The notes under the pieces: generated by a model | Database searches by the model: none | What the model was told of the DNA's origin: nothing | Seen by the model: the letters and a program-made list of their open reading frames with translations, nothing else | Assembly: GCA_031268615.1 (NCBI GenBank) | Contig: JAIRWZ010000107.1 | Coordinates: 1-13,800 of the forward strand | Reading direction: 5' to 3' | Source: Actinomycetes bacterium | Lineage (GTDB): Bacteria; Actinomycetota; Coriobacteriia; WRKU01; WQUG01 | Length of the DNA stretch: 13,800 bases | Part shown: positions 1 to 5,942 of the stretch, piece after piece | How the letters are laid out: each line of letters begins with the position of its first letter | Position numbering within the stretch: the stretch's first letter is position 1 | Position numbers and translations under genes: made by a program

Positions 1-906
1 GCGCAGTACCGCGAATTCACCAAACTGCAAAACACCTATCTGGAAGCCCTGCCGCGCCTCATCGGGCCTGACGGACGCATTCACACGTCCTTTAACCAAA
101 CGGTCGCCGCGACCGGACGCCTGTCCTCTTCCAACCCGAATTTGCAAAACATCCCCGTGCGCACGGAGCTGGGCCGCCGCATTCGCGAAGCCTTCATTCC
201 CTCGCATTCTGACTGGCGCATTCTTTCGGTGGACTACTCCCAGATAGAGTTGCGCGTTCTGGCGCATTTGTCCGGCGACCCGGGATTGATTGAAGCGTTC
301 AGCTCGGGCGAGGACTTCCATGCCCTGACAGCCGCCCGCGTATTCGGCGTCAGCCCTGCCGAGGTGGACCCCGCCCTGCGCAGCCGTGCCAAAGCCGTCA
401 ACTTTGGGATTGTGTATGGGCAAGGGCCCCGTGCGCTGGCGCAGTCCCTGGACCTGTCCTACGCCGAAGGCCGCGCCTTAATCGACAGCTATTACGCCGC
501 ATTCCCGCGGGTCAAAGACTATCTGGATGAATTGGTCGCCTTCGCGGAGGCTCACGGTTGGGTCGCCACCTACTTTGGCCGCAAGCGCCACATCCCCGAA
601 ATCGCCAGCGCCAACCACGCCCGACGCTCCTTCGGCCAGCGCACGGCGAAAAACCACCCCATGCAGGGGACTGCCGCCGACCTCATCAAGCTGGCGATGA
701 TTGCCGTCGCCCGCCGTCTGCAATCGGAAGGTCTCGCCGCGCGCATGCTGCTACAAGTACACGACGAACTGGTCTTTGAGGCGCCACGAAGTGAGTGCGT
801 CCATCTGGCTGAACTGGTTGCCGAGGAAATGTCGCAGGTAATCGCCTTTAAGGTGCCCCTAGAAGTTTCGGTTGCGCAAGGCGCAACGTGGGCTGACGCT
901 AAATAA
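1..906 (+). CDS. polA: DNA polymerase I, C-terminal polymerase domain (5' end outside window)
   Basis: This is the 3' part of a family A DNA polymerase, which fills gaps and replaces RNA primers during replication and repair. The reading frame is open from base 1, so the gene begins upstream. All polymerase motifs are visible: the thumb/palm segment ending in TGRLSSSNPNLQNIP, motif A (DYSQIELR), the motif B O-helix (RSRAKAVNFGIVYG, with the fingers Lys and Tyr and a Phe in the NFG position), and motif C (VHDE). The 5'-nuclease and 3'-5' exonuclease regions lie outside the window, so their state is unknown. The stop is TAA at 904-906. Only five bases separate it from the tilS 5' fragment, which suggests that polA and tilS were once directly adjacent and co-transcribed. 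A copy of the repeated 13-base word lies in frame near the 3' end. Confidence 0.97.
   Translation, partial: AQYREFTKLQNTYLEALPRLIGPDGRIHTSFNQTVAATGRLSSSNPNLQNIPVRTELGRRIREAFIPSHSDWRILSVDYSQIELRVLAHLSGDPGLIEAFSSGEDFHALTAARVFGVSPAEVDPALRSRAKAVNFGIVYGQGPRALAQSLDLSYAEGRALIDSYYAAFPRVKDYLDELVAFAEAHGWVATYFGRKRHIPEIASANHARRSFGQRTAKNHPMQGTAADLIKLAMIAVARRLQSEGLAARMLLQVHDELVFEAPRSECVHLAELVAEEMSQVIAFKVPLEVSVAQGATWADAK
791..803 (+). repeat. Repeated 13-base word, copy 1 (inside polA)
   Basis: GTGAGTGCGTCCA, a match to the window-wide word GYGAGTRCGYCCA. It lies inside polA, where it is read as S-E-C-V-H. The downstream half of the extended consensus (NNYCTG) is present only if shifted by one base. Possible DNA-uptake-like site; see findings. 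Confidence 0.6.
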
Positions 907-937
907 ATTGTATGTCCACAGAAATCAATATCTGGGA

Positions 938-1291
938 ATATATTGAACGGCATGCGCTGTTTGACGGGGATACGCCGCTGGTGTTGCTGTGTTCTGGTGG
1001 GGGAGACTCGACTGCGCTGTTGCGCCTGTTGCGTCCACGTCTGAACCCTGACCACTGCGTTGTTCTGCACGTTAACCATCTGCTGCGTGGCGCGGACAGT
1101 GACGCTGATGAAGCCTTTGTGCGTGAGCTGTGTGCTGAACTGGATTTGCCGTTAGAAATCCGCCGCGTTGACGTTGTACAAGTCGCGGCTGCGCATGGTG
1201 GACAAAACCTGGAAGACGCGGGTCGTACGGTGCGCTACGAAGCCGCCCAGGAATTGTTGGATAGCGCCTTTCCTGAACAAGGGGGGCGTAT
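938..1291 (+). repeat. Left copy of the tilS direct repeat
   Basis: This stretch aligns without gaps to 4377-4730 (offset 3439). By hand count there are 4 mismatches over about 938-1131, about 25 mismatches in the next 80 or so bases, and about 5 in the remainder. Upstream of 938 the two N-termini diverge (MSTEINIWE against METDVWT). Confidence 0.9.
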
Positions 1292-1306
1292 CCGAGGGGC
1301 GTATCC
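1281..1306 (+). repeat. 13-bp tandem repeat at the left break of tilS homology
   Basis: Two adjacent 13-base units, 1281-1293 and 1294-1306, differ at one base. The second contains GAGGGGCGTAT (1294-1304), which equals 4720-4730 in the intact tilS exactly and better than the first unit does. AGGGGCG (1295-1301) can also pair with CGCCCCT (1323-1329). This looks like a junction scar. Confidence 0.6.
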
Positions 1307-1463
1307 CTTCAAGTTTTATCAGCGCCCCTTATGGTTTGTCCAAAAAGATACCCATCGCCACTTAGATGAGAAATCGCACAATACTATTAAGTGGAAACGC
1401 AAGATTTTTATGGCGCTGTCAGATTCCAAAAAAACTTTCGAGTCCAAGTCTGCTGAAAATTGA

Positions 1464-1732
1464 CGGTGGAGGGGCATTGCGGTAAATTGAAGGTGGTTAG
1501 TTCGGGCTGTATAAAAGATATATTCTACACATGCTTTGATGTTGTCTCAAGGATAGGAAGAATGATAATTTGAGCCAGCTAGTTTGCAAAATGAGGTCAT
1601 ATCCATTAACTCTGCCTTGACTAGCGGTCGGGGTTGGACGGGTTTACCCGACTGCTGATTTTGTGAGCAAATGTGTTGTTTGCTATCTAGTAGCTATTCA
1701 TTTGGTGTGCTAAAAGACAAAAGGAGAATATC
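1464..1732. other. Non-coding leader region upstream of the cassette
   Basis: I see no gene in these 269 bases; all frames are broken by stops or give only short peptides. The region contains small inverted repeats (CGGG/CCCG around 1640-1650 and AGCAAA/TTTGCT at 1666-1684) and a strong ribosome binding site just before 1733. The first part may be eroded sequence from the insertion event. Confidence 0.5.
1661..1689 (+). promoter_or_regulatory. Candidate promoter with overlapping inverted repeat
   Basis: TTGTGA (1661-1666) lies 17 bases before TATCTA (1684-1689), which is preceded by TGC as in an extended -10 element. The spacer carries the perfect inverted repeat AGCAAA-N7-TTTGCT (1666-1684), a plausible operator. 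The -10 match is poor, so this is only the best candidate upstream of the cassette. Confidence 0.25.
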
Positions 1733-2542
1733 ATGAAAAAGACAATCATATTTTTTCTTGTGATGGTTTGCATCAGTTCTTTAGCTTGCGCCGGCATAGC
1801 CGAGGCGTTGGGTTCGGGCGCTCAACGAGCTGTCGAACAAATTCCGCGATATATGCAACCTGGAACTGAAATAATTTATAATGCGGATTTAACGTATTCT
1901 ATTGTTTCTGGTGGAGATTCAATGACTGCGTGCCCAATTTATGAGTACCAGGACCTAGATTCGGGAGTTGGAATTGGCGGAACAGGAGAGGTATCCCCAA
2001 TTCCTGGTGCGAAAGTAGAATATGATAATGAGGGTTTCATTCAGAACATACTTTATCCCGACCCTACCGGAGTCTTTGGGTATTCGATTGCGCCACGTCA
2101 AGCCATTGTTTTTGATAGTCTTGGTTTGTTGGAAGAAGAACCGTCCCAACCTAAGAGTAATGCAGATTACACCAAAATTTTGGGTCCTTGGGGTGCGCAC
2201 AGCAATACAATCTACAAACTGAAAAGTAACGGTTCTTTTGTGGGGGTTGGGCGTTTTACTTGGTTTACTGACAAGATAGGCGATCACAATAATACGCTTA
2301 AGCTTGGAGATTGCGCCGTAAAAATGAGCAGTGCCTACAAAGTTGCGACAGGAAAAGCAATAAAAGGAAAAAATGACTCTAACGGCAAGTCCCATACTTT
2401 TCTCAAGGAAGATGTCGGTAGTATGCCCGATGCTGTACTTGATATTTGGGGTTCAAGTGGGTCTTCAAACGGGCTGACAAAATGGCTGGGCGCTGCTGCA
2501 AATGCAAATGTAAATAATGCCTCATATACGCATGCAAAGTAA
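1733..2542 (+). CDS. Secreted protein with possible RlpA/expansin-like double-psi beta-barrel domain
   Basis: This 269-residue protein starts at an ATG with a clear AGGAG site at 1722-1726. Residues 1 to about 21 form a signal peptide: a KK n-region, a hydrophobic core, then SSLACAG, which could be cut as ACA|G by signal peptidase I or be an atypical lipobox. The middle (about 22-140) is Gly/Pro-rich and unrecognised. The C-terminal part contains GVGRFTWF, then GDCAVKM (D193, C194), then NGKSHTF and DVGSMPDAVLDIW (227-239). The pattern of a glycine-flanked strand, NGKS, and a conserved Asp followed by a V-L-D-I strand resembles the double-psi beta-barrel of RlpA and expansin-like proteins that act on or bind cell wall glycans. 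This is by-eye fold recognition only. It leads the three-gene exported cassette. Function unknown. Confidence 0.7.
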   Translation: MKKTIIFFLVMVCISSLACAGIAEALGSGAQRAVEQIPRYMQPGTEIIYNADLTYSIVSGGDSMTACPIYEYQDLDSGVGIGGTGEVSPIPGAKVEYDNEGFIQNILYPDPTGVFGYSIAPRQAIVFDSLGLLEEEPSQPKSNADYTKILGPWGAHSNTIYKLKSNGSFVGVGRFTWFTDKIGDHNNTLKLGDCAVKMSSAYKVATGKAIKGKNDSNGKSHTFLKEDVGSMPDAVLDIWGSSGSSNGLTKWLGAAANANVNNASYTHAK

Positions 2543-2566
2543 CCATAAGTAGTTGCTGCCGAGCTA

Positions 2567-2635
2567 CCTGTGCGTCCAGTGTCACTGGAAGTGTTTAATT
2601 GGATACTGTCAATTCTATGACAATGGACGCACAGG
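2567..2635. repeat. Large inverted repeat containing two opposed copies of the GTGCGTCCA core
   Basis: Left arm 2567-2584 and right arm 2618-2635 are 18 bases each and complementary except at one position; the outer 12 bases (CCTGTGCGTCCA / TGGACGCACAGG) pair perfectly. The 33-base loop has a further AATTG/CAATT pairing. It sits between the first and second cassette genes. No T-run follows either arm, so it is not a textbook intrinsic terminator. Each arm contains the core of the repeated word (2570-2578 plus, 2624-2632 minus), as uptake-sequence pairs do in Neisseria and Haemophilus. Confidence 0.85.
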
Positions 2636-2662
2636 ATTTGTTGGGTAATAGTAGCACTGAAT

Positions 2663-3733
2663 ATGTATGCTATATCCAAAAAGACAACAGGGAAAGATGG
2701 GGCAAAAGTCAATTCCGTTTCAGTAGCTCATGTCTTGCTGCTGCTCTTACTCGTAGGCGTTGTGCTTAGCGTGTTTGTTCGCACTGCTGTTATATCAAAG
2801 GATATACACGCAGAACACGATTATCTTTCTTTTGCGGTTACTCTTGAATTAGCAGATGAGTCTCTAACTGATATATTTTATATTTTTGATATAGAGACTA
2901 ACGAGCTAATCAAGATTGCAGAAATCCCTGCGTTTGCTTCATATCAACCAGGATTTGTGGATTATTCTAACCGCAAAATATTTTATGCACATCGTACGAA
3001 TGTTAAAGAGGGTGATGCGATTTTTGCCCTTGATATCGATTCTTATGAAACAAATCGATTGACGAATCCGTCCTATGCTTTCAATTATTTCTTTCCTCTG
3101 CATAATCAAATATTGCTGTCGGTAGGTGGACAGGTCATGCAGGCAGGCTTGCTTGATTTGAGGACGAACCGAATGACATATCTTGACGCTGATGAGGATG
3201 ATGAGGCCTGTCAATTTATAAGCTATAGTTATAACGGTAATCGAATTATCTATCTTACTTACTCTGATACACAACGCAGAGCAAGTTTCAACGCAGAAGA
3301 GGATACATCAAAAGTTGATCCTCCGATTTACCGGCTCTATTCTTTGAGTACGGATTTAAGTAAACGAGAATTTGTACATGAATTCCATGATTTAGAGATT
3401 GAGAATATTGCTGAAATTTCGTCTTGCGAATTCATTTTTCTTTCGAGTCGATATGTTTTTGACGATTCCAAAAAACTTGCTATTTTAAACGTGCATAGCG
3501 AGGAGACACGAGTGCTTTCCATTCCGGAGTTAGAGGAAATAGATTTTTTTCAGGTTGGGCCAAATGGCACTGACCTATATATAATTGGCAAGAAATTATC
3601 AACAAGTGAGGTCGGAATTTTTAGATACTCTCTTTGTGATAAACAACTTCAAAAAGTAATTTCGATCCAACCTGATTTTGAGAATATTAGCAATTTCGTA
3701 ATTATTCGACCAACTTTTTTGGGGAAGGGATAA
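2663..3733 (+). CDS. Membrane-anchored extracellular protein, probable beta-propeller
   Basis: This is a 356-residue protein of unknown function. A basic N-terminus (residues 1-20) is followed by one strongly hydrophobic helix (about 21-39, with a run of six Leu), so it is probably a signal-anchored protein with its bulk outside. The rest shows short repeated blocks of the type 'IFYIFDIETNEL', 'AIFALDIDSYETNRLT', 'QAGLLDLRTNRMTYL', 'LAILNVHSEETRVL', 'GIFRYSLCDKQLQKV'. Each reads as strand, turn, then a strand ending with a summary of a value, as in TolB/WD40-like propellers. No catalytic motif is visible. The start at 2663 has only a weak ribosome binding site. The downstream lipoprotein gene follows after four bases, so the two are probably co-translated. 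It could be a sensor, immunity or binding partner of the secreted protein; nothing in the sequence decides this. Confidence 0.7.
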   Translation: MYAISKKTTGKDGAKVNSVSVAHVLLLLLLVGVVLSVFVRTAVISKDIHAEHDYLSFAVTLELADESLTDIFYIFDIETNELIKIAEIPAFASYQPGFVDYSNRKIFYAHRTNVKEGDAIFALDIDSYETNRLTNPSYAFNYFFPLHNQILLSVGGQVMQAGLLDLRTNRMTYLDADEDDEACQFISYSYNGNRIIYLTYSDTQRRASFNAEEDTSKVDPPIYRLYSLSTDLSKREFVHEFHDLEIENIAEISSCEFIFLSSRYVFDDSKKLAILNVHSEETRVLSIPELEEIDFFQVGPNGTDLYIIGKKLSTSEVGIFRYSLCDKQLQKVISIQPDFENISNFVIIRPTFLGKG

Positions 3734-3737
3734 TGTC

Positions 3738-4304
3738 ATGAAACATAGAATTGCACTTTTTGTAGTGTTGCTGTTCCTGGGAATTATGGTTGGCTGTGCT
3801 TTGCCGCAAAGAGGGACGGTGAGCCAGTATCAGGAGACCGAAAAAGATGTTCTGTTCAGTGGGGAAGAACAGGTATTGTTGAGGCAGTATGGCTGGTTTC
3901 TGCCCGCTACGGCCACAGAATATCTACCGCAATTCGAGCGATTGAGCCTTAATGGAAATGAGGTTCTTGTTTGGTCGAAAAGTCAGGCTGATGGTAGCGT
4001 GATTCATAAATTAGAAGTCGAGTTAAAAGACGACCAGCTTGTTCGCTATCACTACAAAACATATTCCTTCCCTGTCTTCCGGCATGTCCTTTCCGCAAGA
4101 CAAGCGACAGAATTGGTAGAGGATTTTAGCCAAACTTATGAACTGGGAGAACAGACTCTCGTGTTTGAACACCGGAAAATTGATAATGATTTATACGATG
4201 AGGGACTCTGCGAAAGTTGGGTTGCCGACGAGGGAAAACATACCCATGTGATTATGGTGAACCTTACTGGTGGTTATGTTGAGGAGTATTACTGCGAGCG
4301 ATAA
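3738..4304 (+). CDS. Lipoprotein, possible PepSY-like C-terminal region
   Basis: This is a 188-residue protein. Residues 1-19 form a lipoprotein signal peptide (MKHR, then a hydrophobic core) ending in the lipobox MVGC, with Cys20 as the expected lipidation site, so it should be anchored on the outer face of the membrane. The mature part is mixed alpha/beta. Its end has an 'LSARQATELVEDF' helix, then a 'CESWVADEGKHTHVIMVNLTGGYVEE' style strand pair ending in a G-x-V turn; this order is reminiscent of PepSY-type domains but I would not assign it. Two cysteines near the C-terminus (in GLCESW and EYYCER) might form a disulfide. GGAAGGGA upstream serves as a ribosome binding site and also overlaps the end of the preceding gene. 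It is the third gene of the cassette; the intact tilS begins 52 bases later. Confidence 0.75.
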   Translation: MKHRIALFVVLLFLGIMVGCALPQRGTVSQYQETEKDVLFSGEEQVLLRQYGWFLPATATEYLPQFERLSLNGNEVLVWSKSQADGSVIHKLEVELKDDQLVRYHYKTYSFPVFRHVLSARQATELVEDFSQTYELGEQTLVFEHRKIDNDLYDEGLCESWVADEGKHTHVIMVNLTGGYVEEYYCER

Positions 4305-4326
4305 AAGCCTGACTTTTGAGCTTTTT
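4303..4326 (+). terminator. Weak candidate terminator after the lipoprotein gene
   Basis: AAAAGC (4303-4308) pairs with GCTTTT (4320-4325) across an 11-base loop, and the right arm merges into a run of five T. The stem is AT-rich and weak, so termination would be partial at best, which would suit read-through into tilS. Confidence 0.3.
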
Positions 4327-4341
4327 GTAAAAACCAATAGG

Positions 4342-4347
4342 TATACT
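4342..4347 (+). promoter_or_regulatory. Candidate -10 element for the intact tilS
   Basis: TATACT lies nine bases before the tilS ATG at 4357, which predicts a transcript with almost no leader, an arrangement common in Actinobacteria. There is no well-spaced -35 (TTGAGC at 4316-4321 is 20 bases away) and no good ribosome binding site. The site is in insert DNA, so it would replace the lost polA-linked transcription. Confidence 0.3.
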
Positions 4348-4356
4348 TTTAGGTGT

Positions 4357-5343
4357 ATGGAAACTGATGTATGGACATATATTGAACGGCATGCGCTGTT
4401 TGACGGGAATACGCCGCTGGTGTTGCTGTGTTCTGGTGGGGGAGACTCGACTGCGCTGTTGCGCCTGTTGCGCTCACGTCTGAACCCTGACCACTGCGTT
4501 GTTCTGCACGTTAACCATCTGCTGCGTGGCGCGGACAGTGACGCTGACGAAGCCTTTGTGCGTGAGCTGTGCGCCGAGCTGGGCCTGCCTCTGGAAGTGC
4601 GCCGCATTGACGTAGAGCAAGTTGCCGCCAACAACGGCGGACAAAACCTAGAAGACGCGGGTCGCACGGTGCGCTACGAAGCCGCCCAGGAATTGGTGGA
4701 TAGCGTCTTTCCTGAACAAGAGGGGCGTATTGTGACCGCGCACACCTTGGATGATCGGGTCGAGACCTTCTTTATCCGCGCGATATACGGGGCAGGTATG
4801 GACGCACTCGCTTCAATTGCACCTCGGCGAGGTAACATTGTGCGACCACTGCTGTCTGTGACGCGCAGAGAATTGCGGGACTGGTTGCGTGCGGGCGAGT
4901 ACGGATGGCGCGAAGACGCGAGCAATCAGGATGTGGAGCGCACGCGGGCCTTTGTGCGGGCGCGTATCGTGCCGGCGGCCGAGGAATTGCGGGGCAATTT
5001 TCGACGTAATCTGGAGCGTACCATGGATTTGCTGCGGGATGACGGGCAGCTGTTGTCAGATATGGCGCGGCGTTTTGCTTCGGACTTTACGCTGCAGTGC
5101 GATCCGGGACGACTGCTGGAAATGGACGCGCGTCTGTTGTCCACGCTGGACCAGGTGATGGCGCGCCGAACGCTGCGTGAGGCGATTATTGCGACGTTTC
5201 CGCAGGCTTCGCGCCTGGAGGCCTTTCATATTGAGGCCTTGAGTTGCGCTCTGGGAGAGAAACGCTACACGCGGGACCTGTCCGGTGGACTGCGAGCGAC
5301 GATAAAATGCGATACACTGGTCGTTACCCGAATTTCGAGTTAA
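4357..5343 (+). CDS. tilS: tRNA(Ile)-lysidine synthetase (intact copy)
   Basis: This enzyme attaches lysine to cytidine 34 of tRNA-Ile(CAU) using ATP, so that the tRNA reads AUA; it is essential in nearly all bacteria. The 328-residue product has the PP-loop signature SGGGDS (26-31), HVNHLLRGADSDADE, TAHTLDDRVETFFIR, GAGMDALASI, and WREDASNQD..RTRAFVRARI, all typical of TilS. It is of the short type lacking the C-terminal domain found in E. coli, as in many Actinobacteria. I chose the ATG at 4357 because it matches the start of the left fragment; the frame is open further upstream but that part overlaps the lipoprotein gene. The first 13 or so bases differ from the left copy, so this 5' end probably arrived with the insert. 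hpt follows after 42 bases. Confidence 0.95.
   Translation: METDVWTYIERHALFDGNTPLVLLCSGGGDSTALLRLLRSRLNPDHCVVLHVNHLLRGADSDADEAFVRELCAELGLPLEVRRIDVEQVAANNGGQNLEDAGRTVRYEAAQELVDSVFPEQEGRIVTAHTLDDRVETFFIRAIYGAGMDALASIAPRRGNIVRPLLSVTRRELRDWLRAGEYGWREDASNQDVERTRAFVRARIVPAAEELRGNFRRNLERTMDLLRDDGQLLSDMARRFASDFTLQCDPGRLLEMDARLLSTLDQVMARRTLREAIIATFPQASRLEAFHIEALSCALGEKRYTRDLSGGLRATIKCDTLVVTRISS
4377..4730 (+). repeat. Right copy of the tilS direct repeat
   Basis: This is the partner of 938-1291. It lies inside the intact tilS and ends 68 bases before a copy of the repeated 13-base word at 4799-4811, which the truncated copy lacks. Confidence 0.9.
4799..4811 (-). repeat. Repeated 13-base word, copy in tilS
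   Basis: On the minus strand this reads GCGAGTGCGTCCA followed by TACCTG, fitting the extended consensus. On the coding strand it encodes M-D-A-L-A in the conserved GxGxDxLA region of TilS, so some similarity may come from protein constraint. Confidence 0.6.
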
Positions 5344-5385
5344 TAGAGCTGGTGTAGAATTATAAGGAGAGATGGGCAGGAGAAA

Positions 5386-5937
5386 TTGGCGGCAGGACAC
5401 CCCGATATTGAACGAGTTTTGGTAACGCAAGAACAACTGGCAGAGCGTATCACCGCGATGGGAGCAGCGATTTCAGCCGATTATCGTGGTCGGGATTTGC
5501 TGATTATTGGCGTGCTGAAAGGCGCCGCGTGGTTTGTCGCTGACCTGACCAGAGCGCTGGACATTGATTTCACGGTGGACTTCATGGCTGTGTCGTCGTA
5601 TGGCAACGCACACAAGTCTTCGGGCGTGGTACGGATTTTGAAAGATTTGGATACCCCCATTGAAGGGCGGCATGTACTGATTGCCGAAGACATTTTGGAC
5701 ACCGGCCTGACCCTGAAATATCTGGCGCGAAATTTCCGGACGCGAGGGGCGGCTTCGGTAGAAATTGCGGCCTGCGTCGTGAAAGAAGACGCGCAGGAAG
5801 AACCGATGAGCATTCCGTATGTCGGTTTCGTGATACCGAATGAATTCGTGGTAGGATACGGGCTTGATTATTCTGAACATTATCGGGGATTGCCCTATAT
5901 CGGGCTCTTGAAACCGGCGATATACGAAGGGAACTAA
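5386..5937 (+). CDS. hpt: Hypoxanthine(-guanine) phosphoribosyltransferase
   Basis: This enzyme converts hypoxanthine or guanine plus PRPP to IMP or GMP, the purine salvage route. The 183-residue product contains the PRPP loop VLIAEDILDTGLT (97-109), the upstream FMAVSSYG segment with its non-proline flexible loop, and the C-terminal VGYGLDYSEHYRGLPYIG region that contacts the base; length and order match the bacterial type I family. The start is TTG at 5386, giving the familiar HPDIERVLVT beginning; AGGAG at 5378-5382 lies close to it and no in-frame ATG is available nearby. It sits between tilS and ftsH, the order seen in many Actinobacteria and Firmicutes. Confidence 0.95.
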   Translation: MAAGHPDIERVLVTQEQLAERITAMGAAISADYRGRDLLIIGVLKGAAWFVADLTRALDIDFTVDFMAVSSYGNAHKSSGVVRILKDLDTPIEGRHVLIAEDILDTGLTLKYLARNFRTRGAASVEIAACVVKEDAQEEPMSIPYVGFVIPNEFVVGYGLDYSEHYRGLPYIGLLKPAIYEGN

Positions 5938-5942
5938 TTGCC

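Larger units (their letters stand above)
912..1463 (+). pseudogene. tilS: Truncated 5' fragment of tilS fused to unrelated sequence
   Basis: The first 126 or so codons (912-1291) match the intact tilS at 4357, including the N-terminal ATP-binding signature SGGGDS and the HVNHLLRGADSDADE segment. At 1291 the homology stops just before the TAHTLDDRVET motif needed for catalysis. The frame then continues for about 57 codons of unrelated, Lys-rich sequence to the stop at 1461-1463. Without the second half of the ATP-pyrophosphatase domain and the tRNA-binding part it cannot be a lysidine synthetase. Because it sits five bases after polA, it probably marks the original tilS start. A short fusion protein might still be made, since the frame is open. 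The 57-residue tail resembles no family I recognise. Confidence 0.85.
1292..4356. other. AT-rich, probably acquired insert between the two tilS starts
   Basis: This segment separates the tilS fragment from the intact tilS. It is visibly richer in A and T, with T- and A-ending codons, unlike the GC-rich genes on either side. It holds three genes for exported proteins and one large inverted repeat. No integrase, transposase, relaxase or phage gene is present, so it is not recognisable as a self-mobile element. The flanking tilS repeats are what homologous integration of a DNA molecule carrying a tilS 5' end would leave. Confidence 0.6.

Noticed and set aside
73..84. GGACGCATTCAC in polA as another copy of the repeated word
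   Set aside because: It differs from the consensus at one core base and the flank does not fit; it encodes the conserved GRIHTSF motif, so protein constraint explains it.
1292..1732. Transposase or integrase remnant next to the tilS stub
   Set aside because: I translated the obvious frames on both strands and recognised no transposase or recombinase motif.
2567..2635. Inverted repeat as a standard intrinsic terminator
   Set aside because: There is no T-run after either arm and the loop is 33 bases; termination remains possible but is not shown.
4270..4356. Longer tilS beginning at 4270
   Set aside because: That part overlaps the lipoprotein gene in another frame and has no TilS similarity; the ATG at 4357 matches the start of the left copy.
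4895..4903. GCGAGTACG in tilS as another copy of the word
   Set aside because: Only the first nine bases match; GTCCA is absent.
5372..5425. Short ATG frame after a good ribosome binding site before hpt
   Set aside because: It stops after 17 codons and is out of frame with hpt; no sign that it is more than chance.
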